Shown here piece after piece: positions 18,268 to 26,924 of a DNA stretch of 64,000 bases. The translations under genes and the position numbers were made by a program. Every line of letters begins with the position of its first letter. Position 1 is the first letter of the stretch. Source of the DNA: Bacilli bacterium (GTDB lineage: Bacteria; Bacillota_I; Bacilli_A; RF39; UBA660); contig JAFYEA010000017.1 in NCBI GenBank assembly GCA_017544525.1, positions 91,193 to 155,192 on the forward strand. Direction: 5' to 3'. The notes beneath the pieces are model-generated. The model saw nothing but the letters and a program-made list of their open reading frames with translations. It had not been told where the DNA came from and did not search any database.

Positions 18268-19683
18268 ATGAAAAATAAGATTATATATAAATATATAGGT
18301 AGGGTATTAATTGTTTTTTCTTTGTTAATGATAATACCAATAATTATTTGTTTATTATATAAAGAAAGCATTATACCATTTATACTTCCACTATTGTTGA
18401 GTTTATTACTTGGATTTTTATTAAATAGAATTAAAACTGACAATATGAATTTATATGCTAAAGATGGTTTTATTATTGTTTCTTTGTCATGGATAATTAT
18501 TAGTTTGATTAGCTCATTGCCATATAATATTTGTGGATGTGCTGGTATTGCGAATTCTATTTTTGAAGCTGTTTCTTCTATCACTACAACTGGATCTACA
18601 ATTTTTGATAATGTTGAAGTTTTACCTAAGAGTATATTATTTTGGAGGAGTTTTGTTCAGTTAGTTGGTGGAATGGGTGTTATTACTTTTGTAATGGCTA
18701 TAGTTCCATTATCTAAAACAGATAAATCAATGCATTTATTAAATGCTGAAATGCCAGGTACTAATAATGGTAAAATAGTTCCTAATACAAAAAAGATGTT
18801 ACTTTATTTGTATTCTATATATTTTGCATTATTATCTTTAGAAATAATTCTATTGTGTTTGGGAAAGGTAGGAGTATTTAGAAGCGTTTTAATATCTATG
18901 TCTACTGTAAGTACAGGTGGTTTTTCTTCATTAAATGGTAGTCTATCAGATTTAAGTTTAAGAAATAAGTATATTGTAAGTATATTTATGTTCTTATCTG
19001 GTATTAATTTTAATTTATTCTTTTTGCTTGTTGTTAGAAAGTTTAAATTAATATTAAAAAGTGAGGAATTAAAGACTTATGTTGTGTTAACTATCATAGC
19101 TATATTATTTGTGTTCTTTAATACATATAAATTATATGTTAATATTAGTGATGCATTAGTATCATCGGTATTTCATACTACTTCAATTATGACTAGTACT
19201 GGATTTTCAGTATCTAATATTAATATTTTCCCATCGTCTTGTAAAATACTATATTTATTATTAATGCTTATTAGTGCTTGTTCTGGAAGTACTTGTGGTG
19301 GTTTTAAAATATCCAGATTATTAATAAGTCTTAAAACAATAAGAAGAGATATATTAAAAATAATACATCCTAATAGTATTCATATTATTAAATTTGAAGG
19401 TAAAAAAATAGATGATATATTAATAAATAGTAATAATACTTTTTTGTTTCTATATGTTATTCTATTAATAATAATTATGATGGTTGTTAGTTTTGATGGT
19501 TATTCACTAGATACTAACATTAATGCAGTTTTTTCAACATTCGCTAATACTGGATTATGTTTTGATATTTTTAATTTTTCTAATTTTAGTTCTTTATCAA
19601 AAATTGTCCTTAGTATAGGTATGTTACTTGGCAGACTTGAAATATTCCCAATACTTGTATTATTTAGTGATTTAAAGAAATAA
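18268..19683 (+). CDS. trkH: Trk/Ktr potassium transporter membrane subunit
   Basis: Integral membrane potassium channel-like transporter working with TrkA. The 471 residues have about ten hydrophobic segments and the four pore-loop filters of the TrkH/KtrB family: SITTTGSTIF, STVSTGGFS, TSTGFS and TFANTGLCF, each carrying the conserved Gly. Family-normal length. The start ATG 18268 is 3 bases behind trkA and uses GGAGTAGG within the end of trkA, so the two are translated together. Confidence 0.94.
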   Translation: MKNKIIYKYIGRVLIVFSLLMIIPIIICLLYKESIIPFILPLLLSLLLGFLLNRIKTDNMNLYAKDGFIIVSLSWIIISLISSLPYNICGCAGIANSIFEAVSSITTTGSTIFDNVEVLPKSILFWRSFVQLVGGMGVITFVMAIVPLSKTDKSMHLLNAEMPGTNNGKIVPNTKKMLLYLYSIYFALLSLEIILLCLGKVGVFRSVLISMSTVSTGGFSSLNGSLSDLSLRNKYIVSIFMFLSGINFNLFFLLVVRKFKLILKSEELKTYVVLTIIAILFVFFNTYKLYVNISDALVSSVFHTTSIMTSTGFSVSNINIFPSSCKILYLLLMLISACSGSTCGGFKISRLLISLKTIRRDILKIIHPNSIHIIKFEGKKIDDILINSNNTFLFLYVILLIIIMMVVSFDGYSLDTNINAVFSTFANTGLCFDIFNFSNFSSLSKIVLSIGMLLGRLEIFPILVLFSDLKK

Positions 19684-19707
19684 TTTACAATTATTATGTA
19701 AATAATT

Positions 19708-19739
19708 AGATGTTTATTTTATAAACATCTTTTTATTTT
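19708..19739 (+). terminator. Terminator of trkA-trkH
   Basis: AGATGTTTAT (19708-19717) pairs with ATAAACATCT (19721-19730) over a 3-base loop, followed by TTTTATTTT. Confidence 0.85.
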
Positions 19740-19762
19740 GTATAATATAATTGGTGAATAGT

Positions 19763-20206
19763 ATGGAATACGAGATTGTTAATTTTTTAGTTAATGAAGA
19801 TTTTGATACTTTATGTAGTAGTTATGATTTATATAGTTTTCAAGCACAAATTTTGTCTTTTATGTATTTAAATACTAAAAATGAAAAGTTAAAAGAAGAA
19901 ATTGTTAATGATATTATTAGGGGGAAGTATTGTACTGATCAAAAAGTTAAAGAAATGTTTAAATCATATATTGATAAAGCAGTTAAGTATTCTAAAGATA
20001 ATGGACTTAGCATATTGATTGATAAATGTAGATTAAATGAAGATGATGCTAGGGCGTTTATTAATAGTTATTTAAAACAAGATAAGAATATAGATGATAT
20101 GTTAAGCGCCGAATTAGATGTTTCTAATATTAATATTAGAATGAATGAAATGATTGAAGAAATATTACCGATATTTTTAGATAACGAAAGGAGAATTATG
20201 TTATAA
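19763..20206 (+). CDS. Hypothetical helical protein (147 aa)
   Basis: Not recognised. A 147-residue, soluble, mostly helical protein with no signal peptide or known motif. The ATG at 19763 is chosen over the TTG at 19751 because GGTGA lies between them at the right spacing. It stands alone between the trk unit and the small membrane protein at 20263. No catalytic residues can be proposed. Confidence 0.55.
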   Translation: MEYEIVNFLVNEDFDTLCSSYDLYSFQAQILSFMYLNTKNEKLKEEIVNDIIRGKYCTDQKVKEMFKSYIDKAVKYSKDNGLSILIDKCRLNEDDARAFINSYLKQDKNIDDMLSAELDVSNINIRMNEMIEEILPIFLDNERRIML

Positions 20207-20262
20207 TATATATAGATGTATATATTTTTATACAAATTCATAATTATTTATAAGGAGGAAGT

Positions 20263-20505
20263 ATGTTAATTAAAATATTAATTTCTGTGGTGCTTGGAGC
20301 AATATCAGGATGGTTAGCTAGTCTAATTATGAATACAAAAGGTGGATTGATTAGAAATATTATTCTTGGTGTTCTTGGTGGTGCAGTAGGTGGATATTTA
20401 TTTGATTTATTAGGATTTAGTTTCAGTGGATATCTTGGAACAATTATTGTATCAGTAATTGGTGCTTGCCTAGTTGTATTTATAGTTAATAAATTATTTA
20501 AATAA
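20263..20505 (+). CDS. GlsB/YeaQ/YmgE-type (transglycosylase-associated) small membrane protein
   Basis: The 80 residues form three hydrophobic helices with Gly-rich packing: GAISGWLASLIM, GLIRNIILGVLGGAVGGYL and GTIIVSVIGACLVVFIVN. This matches the GlsB/YeaQ/YmgE family, stress-associated small membrane proteins in many bacteria, without a defined biochemical activity despite the transglycosylase-associated name. ATG 20263 sits 6 bases after a strong TAAGGAGGAAG site. Confidence 0.85.
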   Translation: MLIKILISVVLGAISGWLASLIMNTKGGLIRNIILGVLGGAVGGYLFDLLGFSFSGYLGTIIVSVIGACLVVFIVNKLFK

Positions 20506-20506
20506 T

Positions 20507-20530
20507 AAAACGAATTTAATTCGTTTTTTT
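20507..20530 (+). terminator. Terminator
   Basis: AAAACGAAT (20507-20515) and ATTCGTTTT (20519-20527) form a 9-bp hairpin with a 3-base loop and a T tail, just downstream of the small membrane protein gene. Confidence 0.85.
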
Positions 20531-20531
20531 A

Positions 20532-20540
20532 TGTTATAAT
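20532..20540 (+). promoter_or_regulatory. Extended -10 promoter giving a leaderless mRNA
   Basis: TGTTATAAT ends 8 bases before the ATG at 20549 and no Shine-Dalgarno lies between, so transcription should begin at or next to the start codon. Confidence 0.55.
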
Positions 20541-20548
20541 TTTATTAT

Positions 20549-21229
20549 ATGAAGAAAGATGTAAGAATTAAAATTTCATTAGTTATAAATATATTAATAT
20601 TTATATTAGTATTTTTTTCAACAGTAATAATGTTTACTGGATATAAGTTTATGCATGGTAGTGAGGTCGTTTTAGAATCTACTAAGTTTGGTGTGTTTAG
20701 ATATTTTACTGTACAATCTAATTTATTTGTTGGTATTGTTTGTTTGATTTTTGCTATTAAAGAAATAGAATTATTGAATGGTAAAATTAATAACATATAT
20801 AAAAAGTATTATATATGGAAACTAGTAAGTACTTCTGCTGTTGGATTAACATTTTTTGTTGTTTTCACATATTTAAGATCAATAGTTGAAGGAGGAATAA
20901 TGCCATTATTAATGAATAGTAGTTTGTTTTTTCACTGTATTATTCCAATTTTAAGTATTATTTGTTTTATATTTTTAGAAAAGACAAGAGATATTAAATT
21001 TAAAGAGGTATTTTATGGTCTTATTCCAGTCGGTTTATATGCCTTATATTATATGACTAATGTATTTTTACATATGGAAAATGGAAAAGTATCTCCTAAA
21101 TATGATTGGTATTGGTTTGTATATTATGGGGTGTGGACTACAGTTATAGTTGTACCTGTAATATTGTTAATAGCATATTTAATTAATTTATTATTATGGT
21201 ATTTAAATAGGAGGGAATTAAGTAGATAA
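20549..21229 (+). CDS. Pr6Pr-type six-helix membrane protein
   Basis: A 226-residue integral membrane protein with six hydrophobic helices. The pattern FRYFTVQSNLFVG, a central LLMNSSLFFHCIIPILS, LIPVGLYALYYMTNVF and late YDWYWFVYY resembles the bacterial Pr6Pr family (related to FAR-17a/AIG1-like proteins), whose activity is not established in bacteria. There is no ribosome site: the ATG lies 8 bases after an extended -10 box. It is probably followed by cotranscription of the 118-aa gene. Confidence 0.7.
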   Translation: MKKDVRIKISLVINILIFILVFFSTVIMFTGYKFMHGSEVVLESTKFGVFRYFTVQSNLFVGIVCLIFAIKEIELLNGKINNIYKKYYIWKLVSTSAVGLTFFVVFTYLRSIVEGGIMPLLMNSSLFFHCIIPILSIICFIFLEKTRDIKFKEVFYGLIPVGLYALYYMTNVFLHMENGKVSPKYDWYWFVYYGVWTTVIVVPVILLIAYLINLLLWYLNRRELSR

Positions 21230-21231
21230 TT

Positions 21232-21588
21232 ATGGGATTATTTGATTTTTTTAAAAAGAAAAAAGAATTACCGGATTTTAGTTATATTGATTCTATGAAT
21301 AAAGCTAGAGAAGAATATGAAAAAGGTAATCTAGAAAGAATATATTTAATAGCACCTAAATTTGGCGGGTCTGAAAATGAGGATAATACAGTATATGTAC
21401 CACTTGGAATTAAACAAGTAAAAGAGGGTTATGATAATACTATTGCTCATTTAATAAAAATAGGATATAAAATGTCATATAATTGCAAATTAGAATATAA
21501 AAATGGCAGTGTAATTCCTAGTAAGATATATATGATTACTAAAAAGAATGGAGAAGAAGAAATAACGAATACAATTAATATATGGTAA
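21232..21588 (+). CDS. Hypothetical protein (118 aa)
   Basis: Not recognised. A short soluble protein that starts GLFDFFKKKKELPDF, a common opening for small cytoplasmic Firmicutes proteins of unknown role, followed by a mixed alpha/beta stretch. ATG is only 2 bases after the stop of the membrane protein and the nearest purine-rich site (GGAGGG) is about 16 bases away, so translation probably depends on coupling. Confidence 0.55.
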   Translation: MGLFDFFKKKKELPDFSYIDSMNKAREEYEKGNLERIYLIAPKFGGSENEDNTVYVPLGIKQVKEGYDNTIAHLIKIGYKMSYNCKLEYKNGSVIPSKIYMITKKNGEEEITNTINIW

Positions 21589-21637
21589 AATAAGCACCAT
21601 CTAATTTTTTATTAAATAATTATAGGATGTGAATTAT

Positions 21638-22153
21638 ATGAAAACAATAACTATTCAAGATATTAAGAATAATCTTAGTTTTAATATGGATGCTGCTTTA
21701 AATAGACTAAGGAATACTAAAGGATATAATAAAGGTAACAATACTTTAGAAGACGAAAAAGACTTGGCTAGAGCAATTACGATGAAGGCATATAATTATT
21801 ATGCTAAGGAAAGAAAAAATTTTTCGCTTGAATCTGATTTAATAATGGAAAAGGCTATGAATGGGTATGAATTAAGCGATGAAGAAATATTTGAGTTATG
21901 TACTCCTATTGAAGAATTAGAAAAATATAGAGGTGAAATTAATAAAACAGAAGAATTAAAAAAGCAAAATAATTATTATGAATTAGATGCTATTAAGAAG
22001 AGAGTTGAAAAGGGGGTTATAACTTTAGAAGATTTAAATAGATTAATAGAAATAATGGGTTGTGATAAGGGTACTGCTGATGCTTTGAGACAAGGATTTA
22101 TAAATAGCGGAAAAGTTGTTGAAAAGTATGAAGATGATTCTATGGAATTATAA
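21638..22153 (+). CDS. Hypothetical charged helical protein (171 aa)
   Basis: Not recognised. The 171 residues are acidic/basic, helical and soluble, with a late HTH-like segment (ITLEDLNRLIEIMGCDKGTAD) that could also be a simple helical hairpin. ATG 21638 is preferred over GTG 21629, which overlaps the AGGATGTG ribosome site. It is followed by a good terminator. Confidence 0.55.
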   Translation: MKTITIQDIKNNLSFNMDAALNRLRNTKGYNKGNNTLEDEKDLARAITMKAYNYYAKERKNFSLESDLIMEKAMNGYELSDEEIFELCTPIEELEKYRGEINKTEELKKQNNYYELDAIKKRVEKGVITLEDLNRLIEIMGCDKGTADALRQGFINSGKVVEKYEDDSMEL

Positions 22154-22175
22154 AGCACATTAAGTGCTTTTTTTC
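22152..22175 (+). terminator. Terminator
   Basis: AAAGCAC (22152-22158) pairs with GTGCTTT (22164-22170) around ATTAA, with a T run behind it, directly after the 171-aa gene. Confidence 0.8.
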
Positions 22176-22198
22176 ATAAAATAAATTAGGTGATTTAT

Positions 22199-22915
22199 AT
22201 GGCATTGAAAGGTGTTGTTATTGATCCAGGACATGGCGGGGTTGATAATGGGGCTAGTGGGAATGGCATTAAAGAGAAAGATTATACTTTAAAAATTAGT
22301 AAATATATGTATGATAGATTTAAAGAGTTGGGAGTACCAGTTAGTATTACTAGGAATAGTGACATTACTTTAAGTCCTAAAAATAGAGTTAAAAAAATTA
22401 AAAGTTTTTATGGTAATGGTAAAGATGTAATAGTAATATCTAATCATTTAAATGCAGGAGGAGGAGATGGGGCAGAGGTAATATATGCTCTTAGAAATAC
22501 CAGTTCTTTATCTAAAAAGATATTAAATGAGATAGAAAAGACTGGTCAAAATGTTAGGAAGTATTATCAATTAAGATTACCTAGTAATTCTAAAAAGGAT
22601 TATTATTTTATACATAGGGATACCCCTAATAATGAATCTATTATTGTTGAATATGGTTTTGTTGATAGTAAGAAAGATGATGTTAAACAGATAAAGAATA
22701 ATTACAAAGACATGGCTGAGGCTGTTGTTAAGGCTGTTTGTGATTATAAGGGTATTAAATATAAGAAACCTGGTAGTAATAATTATGTTGTTAAAAAGGG
22801 AGATAGTTTATGGAAAATATCTAAGAAATATGGTGTTTCTATAAACGACTTAATGAAAAAGAACAATTTAAAGAATACTACTATTAAGATAGGGCAAGTG
22901 CTAAAAATTAGTTAG
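22199..22915 (+). CDS. N-acetylmuramoyl-L-alanine amidase (Amidase_3) with C-terminal LysM
   Basis: Zinc amidase that cuts the bond between MurNAc and L-Ala in peptidoglycan. Residues 3-180 hold VVIDPGHGGVDNGA (first His), ISNHLNAGGGDG (second region His) and VEYGFVDSKKD (catalytic Glu). Residues about 195-238 are one LysM: YVVKKGDSLWKISKKYGVSI to GQVLKI. The 238-residue product has no signal peptide or membrane anchor, so export is unexplained (holin, lysis or mother-cell-type release, as in CwlC). ATG 22199 with AGGTGATTT; the frame's GTG at 22190 is part of that ribosome site. Confidence 0.92.
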   Translation: MALKGVVIDPGHGGVDNGASGNGIKEKDYTLKISKYMYDRFKELGVPVSITRNSDITLSPKNRVKKIKSFYGNGKDVIVISNHLNAGGGDGAEVIYALRNTSSLSKKILNEIEKTGQNVRKYYQLRLPSNSKKDYYFIHRDTPNNESIIVEYGFVDSKKDDVKQIKNNYKDMAEAVVKAVCDYKGIKYKKPGSNNYVVKKGDSLWKISKKYGVSINDLMKKNNLKNTTIKIGQVLKIS

Positions 22916-22925
22916 CACTTTTTTA
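22896..22925 (+). terminator. Terminator of the amidase gene
   Basis: AAGTGCTAA (22896-22904) pairs with TTAGCACTT (22912-22920), followed by a T run. The stop codon is inside the hairpin. Confidence 0.8.
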
Positions 22926-22961
22926 TAATATATGTTATGATTTTATTGGATAGTGAGTATT

Positions 22962-23693
22962 ATGATTAAATATAGAAAAAAGGAAGATAAAAAGAGAATT
23001 ATTTTATTAATTGTATTACTTTTTATATGTTTATTTTTTGAATATAAAGATAATATTAAAGAGTATTTTAATAAGGATAAGGAGAAAGTAGAAGAAGTAT
23101 ATGAATTATCCAATATTCCTCCTTATAGTGGTGAAGATGTAATTGTTTTAAATAATAATGAACCTGAGTTTGGTGATTTAGCACGTACTACTGAATCTTT
23201 TGAGGTATATAGTCCTTTAGATAAATTAGGAAGATGCGGAGAAGCTTATGCTAATATTGGTATTGATTTAATGCCAACTAGTAAGAGAGAAAGTATTGGT
23301 TCTATTAAACCAAGTGGTTGGAAAATTGCTAAGTATGATATTATTACTGATGGATTATATTTATACAATAGGTGTCATTTAATAGCATATCAATTGACTG
23401 CTGAGAATGCTAATCCTAAAAATTTGATTACTTGTACTAGACATGCTAATGCTGATTTAATGCAGCAATATGAGATTAAGGTTGGAAATTATATTAGGAA
23501 AACATCTAATCATGTATTGTATAGATCAACTCCAATATTTGAAGGTGATAATTTAGTAGCTACTGGTATTCAATTAGAGGCGTTAAGTATTGAAGATAAT
23601 GGTAAAGGAATAAAATTTAATGTTTTTATATATAATGTACAACCTGGTATTGAAATTGATTATAAAACTGGTGAGAGTAAACTTATTGAATGA
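22962..23693 (+). CDS. Membrane-anchored DNA/RNA non-specific endonuclease (EndA/Sda-like)
   Basis: A 243-residue protein with one N-terminal membrane helix (IILLIVLLFICLFFEY, about residues 11-27) and an exported nuclease domain. The active-site block YLYNRCHLIAYQL with NLITCTRHANADLMQQYE corresponds to the NRGHLxxYQL...NxxTGTxxAN pattern of streptococcal EndA and secreted DNases (His as general base, Asn of NLIT region as metal ligand). One Gly of the NRGH motif is Cys here. Extracellular degradation of DNA for nutrition, defence from DNA traps or uptake is possible. ATG 22962 sits behind AGTGAG. Confidence 0.82.
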   Translation: MIKYRKKEDKKRIILLIVLLFICLFFEYKDNIKEYFNKDKEKVEEVYELSNIPPYSGEDVIVLNNNEPEFGDLARTTESFEVYSPLDKLGRCGEAYANIGIDLMPTSKRESIGSIKPSGWKIAKYDIITDGLYLYNRCHLIAYQLTAENANPKNLITCTRHANADLMQQYEIKVGNYIRKTSNHVLYRSTPIFEGDNLVATGIQLEALSIEDNGKGIKFNVFIYNVQPGIEIDYKTGESKLIE

Positions 23694-23706
23694 GTTTACT
23701 TTTGTT
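23675..23706 (+). terminator. Probable terminator
   Basis: AGTAAACT (23676-23683) can pair with AGTTTACT (23693-23700) around the end of the nuclease gene, followed by TTTG. The T run is short, so confidence is moderate. Confidence 0.5.
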
Positions 23707-23751
23707 TGAAAAAAAATATTATTATAGTATAATTAACTTATGGTGATTTGA

Positions 23752-25734
23752 ATGGCAGTTAAGAAAAATACTAAGAAAAAATCAACTAAAAAAGATAATT
23801 TGAAATTAAAAGGAATAAAAGGGATATTAGTTAATATTAAAAAGTTTGCTGTTAAGGCTAAGGATAAATTTTTAGAAGTTTATAAACCTTATATGTTATG
23901 GATGTGTTTTCCCTTTATTCTAATGGATGTTTTTACATTTATATTTGGTTTAAATATTAGTTATACAAATTATCATTTTATGTCTCCTATACTATTTAAT
24001 ATAGCATGGATATTTTTGTTTGTTGGTTTGACTTTATCTTTTAAAAAGATTATTAATAAGATTATTTATTTATTTTTTAATATATTGTTTTTAGTATTAT
24101 TTTTAGTTAATAATGTATATTTTTCTATGACTAAAAACTTTTTTGATTTTAGTTTAGTAGAATCTGCTAGTGAAGGGACACCATATATTATTGATGCTTT
24201 AAAGGCTTGTAATGTATTTGTATATATTACTTTTATAGTTATTATCATATTCATAGTAATGGGATATAGAAGAATACCTGTGATTAAGAAAAATAATTAT
24301 AAATTAGCTGGTATTGTTGTTTTGATATTTTTAGTAGCTCATTTATTAATTCCATTTACTTTAGGTAAACCAAATAAAGATTTAACTTGGTCTAGTTGGA
24401 GAAATGCAAGGAATATATATAATTCATTTAATGAAAGTAATAAGAGTATGAAAGTTAGTGGTTTTTTTGAATATTCTGTTAGGAATTTCTATATTACTTT
24501 CCTAAAGAGTGATGTTGAAATAAGTAAAGAAGATATTGAATTTCTAGATTCTGCCTTTTCTAGTGGAAGTAAGCATAAGAATAGATATACTGGTAAATTA
24601 AAGGGCAAGAATTTAATATTAATACAACTTGAGGGAACTGATAGTTGGTTATTAAATAAAAATGATACTCCGACTATGTATAAAATGATGAATGAAGGTA
24701 TTAATTTTACTAAGCATTATTCTTATTATAATGGTGGTGGTAGTACATTTAATTCTGAATTTGCTGTTAATACTGGATTTATCACTCCTCTTTCTTATAC
24801 TAGAAATGCTTATTCATTTAATAAAAATGATTTTCCTTATTCTATGGCTAGATTATTTAAAGATAAGGAATATCAAGTTAATGCATTCCATATGAATTAT
24901 GGAGAATATTATTCAAGAAATGTTAATTATGTTAATTGGGGTTATGATAAATATTATGGTTTATTAGATGTTAAAGAATTTTCTGATGATTCATATAGAC
25001 TGGATAGAAATCTTGTATTAGATGAAACGTTAAATGAAAAAATGTTCCCTACTGAAGGTAATTTTGTAGATTATATAATTGCATATTCTGGACATGTTCC
25101 ATTTGATAATACTAGAGATGTATGTAAGTTATTATATGATGAAGATACTCAAAAGAGAAAAGATGCTGGTGAAGAAGTAGAATTTGTACAAATGAGTGAA
25201 GAAGAGTGCGTTAGGAGACAATCTAGTGAAACTGATTATATGGTTGAATTAATTATTAAAAATCTTAAGGAAAAAGGTTTATATGATAATACTGTAATAG
25301 TTATATTTACTGATCATTATTTATATACTTTAACTGATAAAACTATTCTTGATAGATATAAAAACACTTCTAATAATTTAATTAATAATACACCTTGGTT
25401 TATATGGTATAAAGGTGTAAAAAAGGAAAGCGTTAAAAAAGTTACTTCTCAGCTTAATATTTTACCTACATTATTAAATCTTTATGGAATTAATTATAAT
25501 GTTAATAATTATATTGGTGAAGATGCATTGCATGGTAATTATCAGGGTATAGCGTTCTTTAGTGATTATTCATGGTATGATGGTAATGTTTATGTTGAGG
25601 GTGGAGAAGTCACTAATGGCAAAAAGATATCTTCAGATAAGTTATTAGAAAAGAATGAATATATTAATTATTTGATTAAGAAGAATGATTTGGCGCTTAA
25701 GTATAATTATTTTAAGAAAAATAGTTCAGAGTAA
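23752..25734 (+). CDS. ltaS: LtaS-type phosphoglycerol transferase (alkaline-phosphatase fold)
   Basis: A 660-residue polytopic membrane protein with a basic N-terminus, five membrane helices (about residues 45-200) and an extracellular sulfatase-fold domain. Active-site elements of lipoteichoic acid synthases are visible: IQLEGTDSWL (metal Glu), GGGSTFNSEF (nucleophilic Thr, as in the GKT-DSEF motif), AYSGHVPF (His) and IFTDHY (metal Asp-His). It should polymerise glycerol-phosphate from phosphatidylglycerol. Start ATG 23752 after GGTGATTTGA. It lies upstream of the CsbB/GtrA/YfhO glycosylation operon, which suits a teichoic-acid role. LtaS-related enzymes with other acceptors exist, so the exact polymer is inferred. 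Confidence 0.82.
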   Translation: MAVKKNTKKKSTKKDNLKLKGIKGILVNIKKFAVKAKDKFLEVYKPYMLWMCFPFILMDVFTFIFGLNISYTNYHFMSPILFNIAWIFLFVGLTLSFKKIINKIIYLFFNILFLVLFLVNNVYFSMTKNFFDFSLVESASEGTPYIIDALKACNVFVYITFIVIIIFIVMGYRRIPVIKKNNYKLAGIVVLIFLVAHLLIPFTLGKPNKDLTWSSWRNARNIYNSFNESNKSMKVSGFFEYSVRNFYITFLKSDVEISKEDIEFLDSAFSSGSKHKNRYTGKLKGKNLILIQLEGTDSWLLNKNDTPTMYKMMNEGINFTKHYSYYNGGGSTFNSEFAVNTGFITPLSYTRNAYSFNKNDFPYSMARLFKDKEYQVNAFHMNYGEYYSRNVNYVNWGYDKYYGLLDVKEFSDDSYRLDRNLVLDETLNEKMFPTEGNFVDYIIAYSGHVPFDNTRDVCKLLYDEDTQKRKDAGEEVEFVQMSEEECVRRQSSETDYMVELIIKNLKEKGLYDNTVIVIFTDHYLYTLTDKTILDRYKNTSNNLINNTPWFIWYKGVKKESVKKVTSQLNILPTLLNLYGINYNVNNYIGEDALHGNYQGIAFFSDYSWYDGNVYVEGGEVTNGKKISSDKLLEKNEYINYLIKKNDLALKYNYFKKNSSE

Positions 25735-25755
25735 AATCTGAACTTTTATTTTTAA
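25723..25755 (+). terminator. Terminator of the LtaS-type gene
   Basis: AGTTCAGA (25723-25730) pairs with TCTGAACT (25737-25744) around the stop codon, followed by TTTATTTTT. Confidence 0.8.
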
Positions 25756-25766
25756 TAAATATATTA

Positions 25767-25772
25767 TATAAT
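25767..25772 (+). promoter_or_regulatory. -10 box giving a leaderless mRNA
   Basis: TATAAT ends 7 bases before the ATG at 25780, with no ribosome site between. Confidence 0.5.
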
Positions 25773-25779
25773 TAATAGT

Positions 25780-26889
25780 ATGAAAGATAAGGAAAAAAGA
25801 ACTAAGAATTTAATTATGTGTTTTGGCCTATTATTAATTTTATTTATAATAGGTGTTTTATGTTTTTCTTTTAAAGATGATGGTGAAATTAAATATAATA
25901 ACCCTAGAAATATGGCTATTGATTATGTTGAGTCGATGATAAAAGGAGATTATGCAAGAGCTTTTAAATATATTTATTTACCTCAAGATGCTTTTGTAAA
26001 TAAGAGTGATTTTGAAGAGTATGTTAATAATCATGTATCATATAAGGATATTAAGGGTAAAAAGATTAGTGAAGTTATAGATAATGAAGATGGCACTTAT
26101 AAAATATCTGTTATTGATGATAAAGGTAATATTAATAGATTTGAATTGTCTATATTAGATAGAACTGTTAATGATTATAGAATAGATGAAAGTGATATTT
26201 TTATTAGTGATTATGTTATGAATATACCTAGCAATACTGATTTATATATTGATGGTGTATTAGTTGATAAGAGTATGATTACTAGAAAAAGTAATAGTGA
26301 AGATATGTATGCTTTAAGTGCGATAGCTTCAACTAATAAAAAAATTAAGTTATATAATAAACTAAGTGAAAAAGAGATTGAATGGACACCTAGTAGTGAG
26401 AATGATGGGACACATTTTAAGTTAGAACTTAATAATGATGAATTAAAAAATAAAGCATATGCTTTTATTAAGAATACTTGGAATGCTATGTATAGTGAAT
26501 ATAATAAAGGTAGTAAAATGAGTGAGGTTAAAAAGTATTTTGATGAAGATGTTATGGATTCTGAAATAAAATTATATTATAAAACTGGTTTTGATAAGAT
26601 GAAAAAGGGTAGGACTAATATTGGTGAATATAATAATTATAAGTTTACTAAAATAATTGATAATAAAAATGATCCTAATATGGTTCTTAGTGATGAACTA
26701 ATTAAATTAAATTTTGGTTATACTCTTACATGGAGATGGAAGTATAGGGGAGCTAATAGTGCAGTTAGAATGTCTATGAATAGGTATTCAAGTGTAACTT
26801 TAAAAGTTAAGGATGAATCATTTGTAATACATGATATTGAAGATAGTGGATTATTTAATTATGCTAGTCAATATACAAGGGATTTTTAA
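25780..26889 (+). CDS. Membrane-anchored exported protein of unknown function (369 aa)
   Basis: Not recognised. One N-terminal membrane helix (LIMCFGLLLILFIIGVLCF, about residues 11-29) anchors an extracellular region. Residues about 43-130 (NPRNMAIDYVESMIKGDYARAFKYIY) look like an NTF2-like or MecA-N-type domain; two further domains follow, each mixed alpha/beta, ending in a second NTF2-like segment (about 240-369). It has no lipobox and no catalytic signature. Position between the LtaS-type gene and the wall-glycosylation operon suggests an envelope role. Start ATG lacks a Shine-Dalgarno. Confidence 0.6.
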   Translation: MKDKEKRTKNLIMCFGLLLILFIIGVLCFSFKDDGEIKYNNPRNMAIDYVESMIKGDYARAFKYIYLPQDAFVNKSDFEEYVNNHVSYKDIKGKKISEVIDNEDGTYKISVIDDKGNINRFELSILDRTVNDYRIDESDIFISDYVMNIPSNTDLYIDGVLVDKSMITRKSNSEDMYALSAIASTNKKIKLYNKLSEKEIEWTPSSENDGTHFKLELNNDELKNKAYAFIKNTWNAMYSEYNKGSKMSEVKKYFDEDVMDSEIKLYYKTGFDKMKKGRTNIGEYNNYKFTKIIDNKNDPNMVLSDELIKLNFGYTLTWRWKYRGANSAVRMSMNRYSSVTLKVKDESFVIHDIEDSGLFNYASQYTRDF

Positions 26890-26892
26890 AAT

Positions 26893-26924
26893 AAAAAAGA
26901 AACTTATTTAAGTTTCTTTTGTTT
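26893..26924. terminator. Bidirectional terminator
   Basis: AAAGAAACTT (26896-26905) pairs with AAGTTTCTTT (26910-26919) between the convergent exported-protein and yfhO genes. The yfhO stop lies in it. Confidence 0.85.

Noticed and set aside
22896..22920. AAGTGCTAA...TTAGCACTT near the amidase stop looks like a CIRCE half-site pair
   Set aside because: The spacer is 7 bases, not 9, the orientation is arm-inverted relative to CIRCE and a T run follows; it is best read as a terminator hairpin.
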